This document shows positions 1-7,050 of a stretch of 18,146 nucleotides of DNA, one piece after another. The DNA is from CAZLYX01 sp964563885. Its GTDB lineage: Bacteria > Pseudomonadota > Gammaproteobacteria > Burkholderiales > Neisseriaceae. The stretch spans positions 1 to 18,146 of the forward strand of contig CAZLYX010000041.1 of NCBI GenBank assembly GCA_964563885.1, in the 5' to 3' direction. Both the position numbers and the translations under genes were made by a program. Every line of letters begins with the position of its first letter. Within the stretch, counting starts at the first letter, position 1. Below the pieces are notes generated by a model. That model saw only the letters and a list, made by a program, of their open reading frames with translations, was not told the origin of the DNA and did not search any database.

Positions 1-585
1 AGTATGCAGTGGCATAGGTAAGTTCAAATCTGGCAGGCTTTTATTGTCTACAATCAAAGCATCTAACTTATTGAGAATTTTATTGTTAAGCAACGTTTTT
101 TGATTGTCTGTCAAAGCCTTATAATTCGTTACAATCTCTCTGAGCTTTGCCTCATTTACATTAGAATCGCCAGGCAGTGCGTCAATAGCATCTTTAATCA
201 TCTGCACAGAATTTTTATTTTTTAAAATTGCATCTGTGATGACAGTCAATTTATCTCTAAATGCTTGAGGCACCTTCATTTTTTCTGTATCAGATAATTG
301 GGCATAAGCTGCAAAGGTTGATTTGATATTACCCACATCTTTGGCAGTTAAATGTTCAGCTTCGGGCAGCAGTTCGATATGTCTCATTAGCGTAGGTAGG
401 CTAATTGCCTCTGCTTGGCTATTGAGTATTTTGGGATTTTGTATTGCGCCAAGCGTTGATGTTGAGGGCATACTCGGCTTACTGCCTCCTCCCCCTGTTC
501 CACCTCCTTCTCCACAGCCAGCCAACACCGCTGCACACATAATCGTTAAAGTGAATTGTGTAATAGACTGTTTTGCTAGTAACAT
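1..585 (-). CDS. Surface-type lipoprotein, 3' end outside window
   Basis: An open frame of 195 codons starts at ATG 585-583 and runs off the left edge with no stop, so the C-terminus is missing. A good ribosome site (AAGGAG, 592-597) lies 7 bases upstream of the start. Residues 1-24 form a lipoprotein signal peptide ending in the lipobox VLAGC, with C24 the expected lipidated residue. A glycine-rich tether follows (GEGGGTGGGGS, residues 25-35), as in Neisseria outer-surface lipoproteins such as TbpB, fHbp and NHBA. Residues about 55-180 look mainly helical. The segment around residues 128-175, with YKALTDNQKTLL, resembles helical repeats seen in many secreted bacterial proteins. Residues 62-97 resemble the broken gene at 864-1219, whose end looks like a TbpB-type barrel, so this protein may carry such a barrel beyond the edge. 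Function unknown; a surface binding protein is plausible. Confidence 0.8.
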   Translation of the reverse strand, partial: MLLAKQSITQFTLTIMCAAVLAGCGEGGGTGGGGSKPSMPSTSTLGAIQNPKILNSQAEAISLPTLMRHIELLPEAEHLTAKDVGNIKSTFAAYAQLSDTEKMKVPQAFRDKLTVITDAILKNKNSVQMIKDAIDALPGDSNVNEAKLREIVTNYKALTDNQKTLLNNKILNKLDALIVDNKSLPDLNLPMPLHT

Positions 586-591
586 TTTGAA

Positions 592-597
592 CTCCTT
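592..597 (-). promoter_or_regulatory. Ribosome binding site of the lipoprotein gene
   Basis: AAGGAG on the minus strand, 7 bases before ATG 585. It settles the start of a gene that has no stop inside the window. The DNA from 600 to 780 is very AT-rich and probably holds the promoter, but I could not choose one convincing -35/-10 pair. Confidence 0.7.
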
Positions 598-811
598 GTT
601 AGATAATTAATGTAATTTAATTCAGTTAGAGACCGAACTTAACGATTCATCTACTTCAAAAACAATTTAACTATATTATTTATATATCATTTATATTATA
701 ACTAATATTAATAAAACTTAGTGTTTATTAATGCATTCTTCATAAATACATAAATATCCATAACATAATTCAAATTAGTTACAAAGCAACTCAAGCTACC
801 TGAAACATAAA

Positions 812-837
812 AAACCGCCTAAATAAATAGGCGGTTT
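812..837 (-). terminator. Intrinsic terminator below the lipoprotein pseudogene
   Basis: A 10-bp perfect stem (AAACCGCCTA / TAGGCGGTTT) with a 6-base loop. On the minus strand it is followed by a run of six T, so it ends transcription coming from 864-1219. A one-mismatch uptake sequence (AAGCTACCTGAA, 794-805) lies just beyond it. Confidence 0.8.
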
Positions 838-863
838 AAAAGCCACATAGTAAAAATAATCAG

Positions 864-1219
864 TTATTTACGTTTCGCACCATAACCAATCAACTGAGCA
901 GCATTAGTACTATTTTTCAGACCATAAGTATCGCCAATTTCAGCTGCACCAACACCAAAAAACTTGCTGTTCAAAATGCCATTCATCTGATTATCGATGG
1001 TCTCATTCCTCGTCAAGGCAACATTTTCGTTTGCTACAACCGTATCTTTGAGTAGATATAATTTATTTTTATTAGAGGCCATCATTTCTTTCTGTGTTAG
1101 AAACGCTTAGCATAGGTCGCATATACTGCGGCAACATCATCTACATTTTTAGCAGTTAAATCTGCAGTTTCAGGCAAAATTTTTACATGGCTAATAACCT
1201 TAAGAGTCAGTTTCAATGC
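864..1219 (-). pseudogene. Decayed surface lipoprotein gene with TbpB-like C-terminus
   Basis: Two reading frames joined by a one-base frameshift make up this remnant. The upstream frame (1219 to the stop at 1099-1097) contains HVKILPETADLTAKNV. This aligns with HIELLPEAEHLTAKDV, residues 69-84 of the intact lipoprotein at 1-585. The frame breaks in a T-run near 1101-1103; one extra T would join it to the downstream frame (LTQKEMMAS...). That frame continues to the stop at 864. Its last part (SKFFGVGAAEIGDTYG ... GYGAKRK) resembles the final strands of TbpB-like lipoprotein barrels, which commonly end in FFGPxAxExGG ... GAKR. The signal peptide, lipobox and glycine tether are absent, and the remnant begins next to the aldA terminator hairpins, so the gene is 5'-truncated as well as frameshifted. 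The 73-codon open frame 864-1085 is only its 3' part. A sequencing error could explain the frameshift but not the missing 5' end. Confidence 0.7.
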
Positions 1220-1222
1220 TAT

Positions 1223-1256
1223 AAAGGCTACCTGAAACATGCTTCAGGTAGCCTTT
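1223..1256 (-). terminator. Uptake-sequence inverted repeat beyond aldA
   Basis: AAAGGCTACCTGAA (1223-1236) and its complement TTCAGGTAGCCTTT (1243-1256) pair around a 6-base loop. Both arms contain the exact 12-mer AGGCTACCTGAA or its complement. The T-run is short on the minus strand, so it probably acts as a second, backup terminator as well as an uptake signal. Confidence 0.75.
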
Positions 1257-1271
1257 ATTTGTGGATATAAA

Positions 1272-1294
1272 AAAGCGAGCTAAACGCTCGCTTT
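1272..1294 (-). terminator. Intrinsic terminator of aldA
   Basis: A perfect 9-bp stem (AAAGCGAGC / GCTCGCTTT) with a 5-base loop starts 18 bases after the aldA stop codon. On the minus strand it is followed by a T-rich run. It is the primary terminator; the uptake-sequence hairpin comes second. Confidence 0.85.
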
Positions 1295-1311
1295 AGAAAA
1301 ACCAATACTGA

Positions 1312-2790
1312 TTAGTACATGCCTTCTCGCTCTTCGCGCATGCTGATGTAAATATTTTTAACTTGAGTATAAGCGGCCAACATCATTTTATGGTTTTCAC
1401 GACCAATGCCGGATGATTTATAGCCACCAAACGGCGCGCCTGCAGGTAAACGATTAAAGCAATTCACCCACATGCGCCCTGTCTTCACTGCTTTCGCCAC
1501 ACGCAAGGCACGGTTGATATTGGTGGTCCAGACTGCACCAGCCAAGCCGTATTCAGAATCATTGGCCAGTGCAATAACTTCTGCTTCAGTTTTAAATTTA
1601 ATCACGGTCGCCACTGGGCCGAAGATTTCTTCTTGTGCTATGCGCACTTCATTCGTGGCTGCAATTAAAGTCGGCTCCAAGAATGCGCCTTCGCTCAATT
1701 CGCCTCCCATTTTTTTACCACCAGTAATAATACGGCAGCCTTCTTGCTCACCAATTTTCACGTATTTCATGATGGTATCAAGTTGGCCAGCATTAACCTG
1801 TGAGCCCATTTGTGTGTCATCTTCCCAAGGCAAGCCCACTTTAACTTTTTTGAATTCTGTTGCCAAGGCGTCGACAAACTTATCGTAAATACCTTCTTGT
1901 ACAAATATACGCGATCCTGCGCAACATACTTGGCCTTGATTAAATAATATACCTTTTTGTGCGCCCTCTAGTGCTTTATCAAATGGCATGTCGTCAAAGA
2001 AAATATTGGCTGACTTACCGCCCAGCTCTAGAGTAGACGGAATCAGCATTTCTGCGGCGGCTATACCAACTCGACGGCCAATTTCAGTAGAGCCAGTGAA
2101 TGCCAGCTTGTTAAAACCATTATGATGAAGCATGTATTCGCCAGATTTAGAGCCTTTGCCGGTAATGATATTCAACACGCCTTTGGGTAATAAATGATTG
2201 ATTTTTTGGCCCAGTGACAACAAGCTTAAAGATGTGCTGGAAGAGGGGTGAATCACCACGCTACAACCAGCTGCCAGTGCGGGTGCAAGCTTCCAAGCTG
2301 CCATCAAAAATGGGAAATTCCAAGGAATAATTTGACCAACTACACCAATGGGCTCACGCAAAACCAAGGATATGTCTTCATTGTAAATCTCATTCACGCT
2401 GCCTTCTTCTGCCAAAATCACACCGGCAAAATAGCGAAAATGCTCGGAAGCCAGTGGAATATCAGCAGCGCGCGTTTCGCGTATGGGTTTGCCGTTGTCT
2501 AAAGTTTCTTGTAAGGCAAACAATTCTGCATGTTCGTCAATGATGTCTGCAATTTTATTCAAAATAACGCTGCGCTCAGCCGCTGTAGTGCAACCCCATG
2601 TTTTCTGAGCCTCTCGTGCAGCAGCAACAGCATCATCTACATCACTGTTGCTTGCGTCAATAAAAGTGGCTAAGGGTTCATTATTAGAAGGGTTATAAGA
2701 AGTGAGGGTTTCACCCTTTGCACCGTTAGTCCATTCGCCGTTGATCAATAAGCCATAGGCTTTATCAAATACATTTAGATCTTTTGCCAT
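1312..2790 (-). CDS. aldA: Aldehyde dehydrogenase, AldA-like (NAD family)
   Basis: A 492-residue soluble aldehyde dehydrogenase, full length for the family, oxidising aldehydes (probably acetaldehyde or similar) to acids with NAD(P). Visible motifs in order: PWNFP (156-160, active-site Asn158), the nucleotide-binding turn GSTEIG (233-238), general-base Glu255 in LELGGK, and nucleophile Cys289 in NQGQVCCAGSR. A C-terminal EEIFGPV block is also present. As I recall it, the overall sequence closely follows Staphylococcus aureus AldA, including the variant HPSSST at 181-186 where most family members have KPAEQT. The start is supported by AGGAG 9 bases upstream. It is a single-gene unit with its own terminators downstream. 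The exact substrate cannot be read from the sequence. The family assignment is secure; the symbol is less so. Confidence 0.9.
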   Translation of the reverse strand: MAKDLNVFDKAYGLLINGEWTNGAKGETLTSYNPSNNEPLATFIDASNSDVDDAVAAAREAQKTWGCTTAAERSVILNKIADIIDEHAELFALQETLDNGKPIRETRAADIPLASEHFRYFAGVILAEEGSVNEIYNEDISLVLREPIGVVGQIIPWNFPFLMAAWKLAPALAAGCSVVIHPSSSTSLSLLSLGQKINHLLPKGVLNIITGKGSKSGEYMLHHNGFNKLAFTGSTEIGRRVGIAAAEMLIPSTLELGGKSANIFFDDMPFDKALEGAQKGILFNQGQVCCAGSRIFVQEGIYDKFVDALATEFKKVKVGLPWEDDTQMGSQVNAGQLDTIMKYVKIGEQEGCRIITGGKKMGGELSEGAFLEPTLIAATNEVRIAQEEIFGPVATVIKFKTEAEVIALANDSEYGLAGAVWTTNINRALRVAKAVKTGRMWVNCFNRLPAGAPFGGYKSSGIGRENHKMMLAAYTQVKNIYISMREEREGMY

Positions 2791-2990
2791 AACATTTTCT
2801 CCTAAGTACTAGAATACTTACACTGTTCGGATCAACTAACCTTGTTTGATACCATTTCAGATTAACGCGCTCCACCCTCTTTTTCAAGCCTTAGGAGAGA
2901 AGTTAAAAGGCTTTTACATTTCTATACAATCGAATATCTATATTATTGTATTAAATCATTAATATGTATATTAAGATAAAAAATTAGTCA

Positions 2991-3025
2991 AAAAAGGCTA
3001 CCTGAAACATTCAGGTAGCCTTTTT
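2991..3025 (-). terminator. Uptake-sequence terminator of ilvC
   Basis: Inverted AGGCTACCTGAA copies (2995-3006 and complement 3010-3021) make a stem of about 15 bp with a very short loop, 16 bases past the ilvC stop. The minus-strand stem is followed by six T. It ends the ilv genes. The rest of 2791-2990 is AT-rich and presumably holds the aldA promoter, which I did not resolve. Confidence 0.85.
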
Positions 3026-3041
3026 ACACATCAATGATTAA

Positions 3042-4055
3042 TTAGTTTTTATCTAAATCAACCAATTTATTTTTAGAAATCCATGGCATCATGCCACGTA
3101 ATTTTGCGCCTACAATTTCAATTTCATGTTCAGCATTTAAGCGACGACGAGCAGTCATGCTTGGGTAGTTTGTGGCGCCTTCTTGGATGAACATTTTGGC
3201 ATATTCACCTGATTGAATGCGGTACAACGCTTTTTTCATGGCTTCTTTGGTTTGCGCAGTCACTATTTCAGTGCCCGTTACATACTCACCATATTCAGCA
3301 TTGTTAGAAATTGAGTAGTTCATGTTGGCGATACCGCCTTCGTACATTAAATCTACAATCAATTTCAACTCATGCAAGCACTCGAAATAAGCCATCTCAG
3401 GAGCATAGCCTGCTTCAACTAAAGTTTCAAAACCACATTTCACTAACTCAACAGCACCACCACACAATACAGCTTGTTCGCCGAACAAGTCAGTTTCAGT
3501 TTCTTCGCGGAAATTAGTCTCAATAACGCCACCTTTAGTGCCGCCATTTGCTGCTGCGTAAGACAAGGCAATATCACGTGCTTTGCCTGATGTATCTTGA
3601 TAAACTGCGATCAAAGTTGGCACACCACCACCTTTTTTGTATTCACTGCGAACTGTGTGGCCTGGGCCTTTTGGCGCAACCATAACCACATCTAAATCTT
3701 CACGAGGAATAATTTGGTTGTAATGAATATTGAAACCATGCGCAAATGCTAATACTGCACCTTGCTTTAAGTTTGGCTCAACTTCGCCGTTATATACGAT
3801 AGGCTGATTTTCATCTGGCAACAAAATCATCACAACATCGGCAGCTTTCGTTGCATCTGCAACTGAGCGAACATCATGACCGGCAGCTTCAGCTTTTTTC
3901 CAAGAGCCGCCTTGACGCAAACCAACTACTACCGTTACGCCTGATTCTTTCAAGTTTGCTGCATGTGCGTGACCTTGTGAACCATAACCAATGATGGCTA
4001 CAGTTTTGCCTTTGATTAAGCTTAAATCAGCGTCTTTATCATAAAAAACTTGCAT
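3042..4055 (-). CDS. ilvC: Ketol-acid reductoisomerase (class I)
   Basis: A 337-residue cytosolic enzyme converting acetolactate (or acetohydroxybutyrate) to the dihydroxy acid, the second common step of valine and isoleucine synthesis. It needs Mg2+ and NADPH. The N-terminal Rossmann domain has GYGSQGHAHA (23-32). The cofactor loop LRQGGSWKKA (46-55) carries Arg and Ser residues typical of NADPH use. VAPKGPGHTVR (126-136) is followed by the metal ligands Asp189/Glu193 in TDLFGEQ and Glu225/Glu229 in ECLHE. The length matches the short class I form. AAGGAA upstream supports the start. It lies 134 bases downstream of ilvH, separated by a large hairpin, so it may be read through from ilvI-ilvH or have its own promoter. 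Confidence 0.97.
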   Translation of the reverse strand: MQVFYDKDADLSLIKGKTVAIIGYGSQGHAHAANLKESGVTVVVGLRQGGSWKKAEAAGHDVRSVADATKAADVVMILLPDENQPIVYNGEVEPNLKQGAVLAFAHGFNIHYNQIIPREDLDVVMVAPKGPGHTVRSEYKKGGGVPTLIAVYQDTSGKARDIALSYAAANGGTKGGVIETNFREETETDLFGEQAVLCGGAVELVKCGFETLVEAGYAPEMAYFECLHELKLIVDLMYEGGIANMNYSISNNAEYGEYVTGTEIVTAQTKEAMKKALYRIQSGEYAKMFIQEGATNYPSMTARRRLNAEHEIEIVGAKLRGMMPWISKNKLVDLDKN

Positions 4056-4109
4056 GTATTTTTCCTTATTGGGATGAATTGGTTGTTCAAATTAAGAGTT
4101 ATTTATATG

Positions 4110-4175
4110 TTTCAGGTAGCCTACGAATCATAGCAAATATGTAATGCCTTGCTGTGATTCGTAGGCTACCTGAAA
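4110..4175 (-). repeat. Long uptake-sequence hairpin between ilvH and ilvC
   Basis: Two 27-base arms (4110-4136 and 4149-4175) are complementary at 26 of 27 positions around a 12-base loop. The outer half of each arm is the uptake sequence. The inner 14 bases (GAATCA-containing) also pair, making this stem almost twice as long as the others in the window. No T-run follows on either strand, so it is not a standard intrinsic terminator. Its place inside the ilv gene cluster would allow partial termination, mRNA stabilisation or RNase III processing; these are inferences. Confidence 0.85.
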
Positions 4176-4189
4176 GCATGGTTTATGCT

Positions 4190-4681
4190 TTAAATACGTA
4201 AAATACGTTCGCCACGGCCAATGCCAGCAGCTCCTGTACGCACAGTTTCTAAAATTAAACCTTTATTTAATGCTTCTAAGAATGAATTGAGCTTATCTGT
4301 GGTGCCTGTGATTTCTACGGTATAACTTTTTTCGCTCACATCAACAATACAGCCACGATAAATTTCCGTTAAGCGTAAAACTTCATCACGGTCTTTACCA
4401 ACCGCCCGAATTTTAACCAACATCAATTCACGCTCTACAAAACGGCTTTCGTTTAAATCCACTACTTTAACCACTTCAATCAGCTTATTTAGCTGTTTGG
4501 TGATTTGCTCAATAATGTCTTCGTTGCCATGTGCAACAACCGTCATACGCGATAAAGTTGGATCTTCAGTAGCTGCCACTGACAAAGAGTCGATATTATA
4601 GCCGCGAGCGGAGAACAAGCCAACAATACGGCTCATCGCACCCGATTGGTTTTCCATCAGGATAGATAAAATGTGTCTCAT
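4190..4681 (-). CDS. ilvH: Acetolactate synthase small (regulatory) subunit
   Basis: A 163-residue regulatory subunit that activates the large subunit and usually confers valine feedback inhibition. The N-terminal ACT domain (about residues 3-75) begins RHILSILMENQSGAMSRIVG and contains RGYNIDSL and DPTLSRMT, the classic IlvH pattern. A second domain (about 85-160) ends in the GIGRGERILR block. The start codon overlaps the ilvI stop as ATGA (4678-4681), so the two subunits are translationally coupled. Also annotated as ilvN in some genomes; the sequence is closer to the IlvH type. Confidence 0.96.
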   Translation of the reverse strand: MRHILSILMENQSGAMSRIVGLFSARGYNIDSLSVAATEDPTLSRMTVVAHGNEDIIEQITKQLNKLIEVVKVVDLNESRFVERELMLVKIRAVGKDRDEVLRLTEIYRGCIVDVSEKSYTVEITGTTDKLNSFLEALNKGLILETVRTGAAGIGRGERILRI

Positions 4682-6456
4682 GGCACGCTCCTCGTATCGT
4701 AATCTCGATCTTTAACATCATTCACATCTGAATCAGCTTTGCTTTCGCGCATATGCGGCGGCAATACCATTTCATCCAAACCTTTGCCATTTCCCACCAT
4801 CGGAAATACGTTTTGGGTTTTATCAGTGATGAAGTCCATGAATACCAAGCGATCTTTCATCGCCAAGGCTTCACGCAGCGCACCTTCTACATCGGCAGGT
4901 TTATCAATACGCATACCAACGTGGCCATAAGCTTCTGCTAGTTTTACAAAGTCTGGCAGCGAATCAAAATAGGTTTCTGAATAGCGGTTGCTGTAATACA
5001 GCTCTTGCCATTGGCGAACCATGCCTAAATAGCCGTTATTTAAGTTAACCACTTTAATCGGCAATTTATATTGGTAACAAGTGGAAAGCTCTTGAATATT
5101 CATTTGAATAGAGCCTTCACCAGTAATACAGCACACATCTTGCTCTGGTGCCGCCAATTTGGCGCCCATCGCATAAGGTAAACCTACGCCCATAGTGCCT
5201 TGACCACCTGAGTTCAGCCATTGACGCGGACGCATAAATGGATAATATTGTGCCGCAAACATTTGGTGCTGACCCACATCAGAAGTCACGATAGCAGAGT
5301 TGTTGGTTAATTCAGCCAAGGTTTTCACCACATATTGCGGCTTGATAACCTCATCATCCATATCAAAATACATACAGTCGCGACTGCGCCAAGCTTCAAT
5401 AGTTTCCCACCATTTATTCAAGGCTGTTTCACTGAACACCTGTTCTTGCTTTTTCCACAAGCAGATCATGTCAGTTAATACATTTTTAACGTCGCCAACG
5501 ATAGGTACATCTACGCGTATACGTTTAGCAATGCTGGAGGGGTCTATGTCGATGTGAATGATTTTTTTAGGTACTGCCAAAAATTTACTGGGTACCGACA
5601 CCACACGGTCATCAAAACGAGCACCCACCGCCACGATCACATCTGCATTTTGCATAGCAAGGTTTGCTTCGTAGTGACCATGCATGCCTAACATGCCAAT
5701 AAATTGGCGATCAGTAGACGGATAAGCACCTAAACCTAACAACGTACCTGCACAGGGAGCACCTGTTAAGCGTACGAAATCAATTAATTCTTCAGAAGCA
5801 TTACCCAAAACTATGCCGCCGCCAAAATAAATTAACGGACGTTTTGCCGCTGCCAACATTTGTACGGCTTTTTTAATTTGACCAGCATGACCTTGCGTAA
5901 CTGGTTGGTAAGAGCGGATATTAACCTCACCCTGCGGATAGCTAAATTTAGCCATCGCTTGAGTGATGTCTTTAGGCACATCAATAACCACTGGGCCAGG
6001 ACGGCCAGTGCGAGCAATATGGAATGCTTTTTTAACGGTTTCAGCCAAATCATTAATATTAGTAACCAAGAAATTATGCTTCACGCATGGGCGAGAAACA
6101 CCAATCATATCAATTTCTTGAAAAGCATCGGAACCAATAACGGGCGTTGCTACTTGACCAGAAATCACCACAAGGGGTATTGAGTCAGAATAGGCTGTGG
6201 CAATACCAGTAATGGCATTGGTCGCACCTGGGCCAGAGGTTACTAAAACCACGCCCACTTTGCCACTGGTACGCGCGTAAGCGTCGGCAGCATGCACAGC
6301 TGCTTGCTCGTGTCGCACTAGAATATGTTCGAATTTACTGAGTTGAAATAGTGCGTCATAGATTTCTAGAACTGCACCACCGGGATAGCCAAAAACATAT
6401 TCAACGTTTTCAGCACTAAGACTTTGCACAAGTATTTGCGCGCCTGATAATTGCAT
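4678..6456 (-). CDS. ilvI: Acetolactate synthase large (catalytic) subunit
   Basis: A 592-residue thiamine-diphosphate enzyme condensing pyruvate with pyruvate or 2-ketobutyrate, the first common step of branched-chain amino acid synthesis. The N-terminal Pyr domain has GYPGGAVLEIYDAL and the catalytic Glu in VRHEQAAVHAADAYAR. A central FAD-binding domain (about 190-330) includes GMLGMHGHYEAN. The C-terminal PP domain has SDVGQHQMFAAQYY and the thiamine-diphosphate motif GEGSIQMNIQEL ... NNGYLGMVRQWQ. GEGS rather than GDGS is common in proteobacterial IlvI. AGAGG sits a few bases before the ATG. Its stop overlaps the ilvH start. No leader peptide rich in Val, Leu or Ile and no attenuator is evident upstream. 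Confidence 0.97.
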   Translation of the reverse strand: MQLSGAQILVQSLSAENVEYVFGYPGGAVLEIYDALFQLSKFEHILVRHEQAAVHAADAYARTSGKVGVVLVTSGPGATNAITGIATAYSDSIPLVVISGQVATPVIGSDAFQEIDMIGVSRPCVKHNFLVTNINDLAETVKKAFHIARTGRPGPVVIDVPKDITQAMAKFSYPQGEVNIRSYQPVTQGHAGQIKKAVQMLAAAKRPLIYFGGGIVLGNASEELIDFVRLTGAPCAGTLLGLGAYPSTDRQFIGMLGMHGHYEANLAMQNADVIVAVGARFDDRVVSVPSKFLAVPKKIIHIDIDPSSIAKRIRVDVPIVGDVKNVLTDMICLWKKQEQVFSETALNKWWETIEAWRSRDCMYFDMDDEVIKPQYVVKTLAELTNNSAIVTSDVGQHQMFAAQYYPFMRPRQWLNSGGQGTMGVGLPYAMGAKLAAPEQDVCCITGEGSIQMNIQELSTCYQYKLPIKVVNLNNGYLGMVRQWQELYYSNRYSETYFDSLPDFVKLAEAYGHVGMRIDKPADVEGALREALAMKDRLVFMDFITDKTQNVFPMVGNGKGLDEMVLPPHMRESKADSDVNDVKDRDYDTRSVP

Positions 6457-7050
6457 AACAACCTCTTTTATTCGACATGTATATCAATAGGTAGCAAGGG
6501 TTTTGCCAGTGTATTTGTTATACTGATTTCCCGATCAGCGATTTAGGGTACGCGAGGCGGAAAACTACGGCAACAACCTGATGCAACAACAATAGATTAT
6601 AGATGCTACGAAAGTTGGTTTAAAGTAGGAGCCAATAAGATAACCCAAACAGTCAATCTGTGCAAGAGATTAGATGAGCGATAACGATTTTCAAATTTAT
6701 TTTTGTAAGTTAGCAGCAAAATATTAGATTTTAATATTTTTATTTCTTGAGATATTTCCAATTTGGTAAGTACGCAATAATCAAAGGACAAACGCTGATG
6801 TGCTCTACGACGTAGAAAGTCTGCCACTACTCAGAACTTACCAAAAACACCATCATTGCTGACTCAAAGTAGCGGGATTTTCAACACCAGCTGTTTACTG
6901 CTGTTTACTATAGTCAAACACTGTACTGAAAATCTCACACGACCTTGGCGAGCGGCAGGAGTTTAGGCAGATGAATATAAAGCAGTCGTTTTAAAAACAC
7001 TGCTTAGCCAATATGTTTACCAAAATACGCACTGTGTACTTGATAAAACT
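6457..7050. other. AT-rich gap without a convincing gene
   Basis: About 590 bases between ilvI and the acyltransferase gene. It must hold the ilvI promoter, which I could not place with confidence. A GTG-started open frame (6606-6827, minus) has no recognisable domain and no clear ribosome site. Two small structures are visible. One is a tandem 10-base repeat GCTGTTTACT x2 at 6890-6909, flanked by a loose inverted repeat (6873-6882 / 6927-6936). The other is the inverted repeat at 6980-7005. Confidence 0.6.
6980..7005 (-). repeat. Inverted repeat downstream of the acyltransferase gene
   Basis: AAGCAGT plus GTTTT pairs with AAAAC plus ACTGCTT, a 12-bp stem with one bulged C, lying 46 to 71 bases past the acyltransferase stop. 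Only three T follow on the minus strand, so it is at best a weak terminator. Confidence 0.45.

Noticed and set aside
323..610. Plus-strand open frame of 95 codons with a Pro-rich run
   Set aside because: It is the antisense of the lipoprotein signal peptide and glycine tether at 1-585, which has a clear ribosome site and lipobox.
6457..6600. Leader peptide and attenuator for the ilv genes
   Set aside because: No short frame rich in Val, Leu or Ile and no terminator with a T-run was found upstream of ilvI. A small stem (CTGAT/ATCAG) is too weak.
6606..6827. Minus-strand 73-codon open frame starting at GTG
   Set aside because: No clear ribosome site, no recognisable domain and AT-driven composition. 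I cannot support it as a gene.
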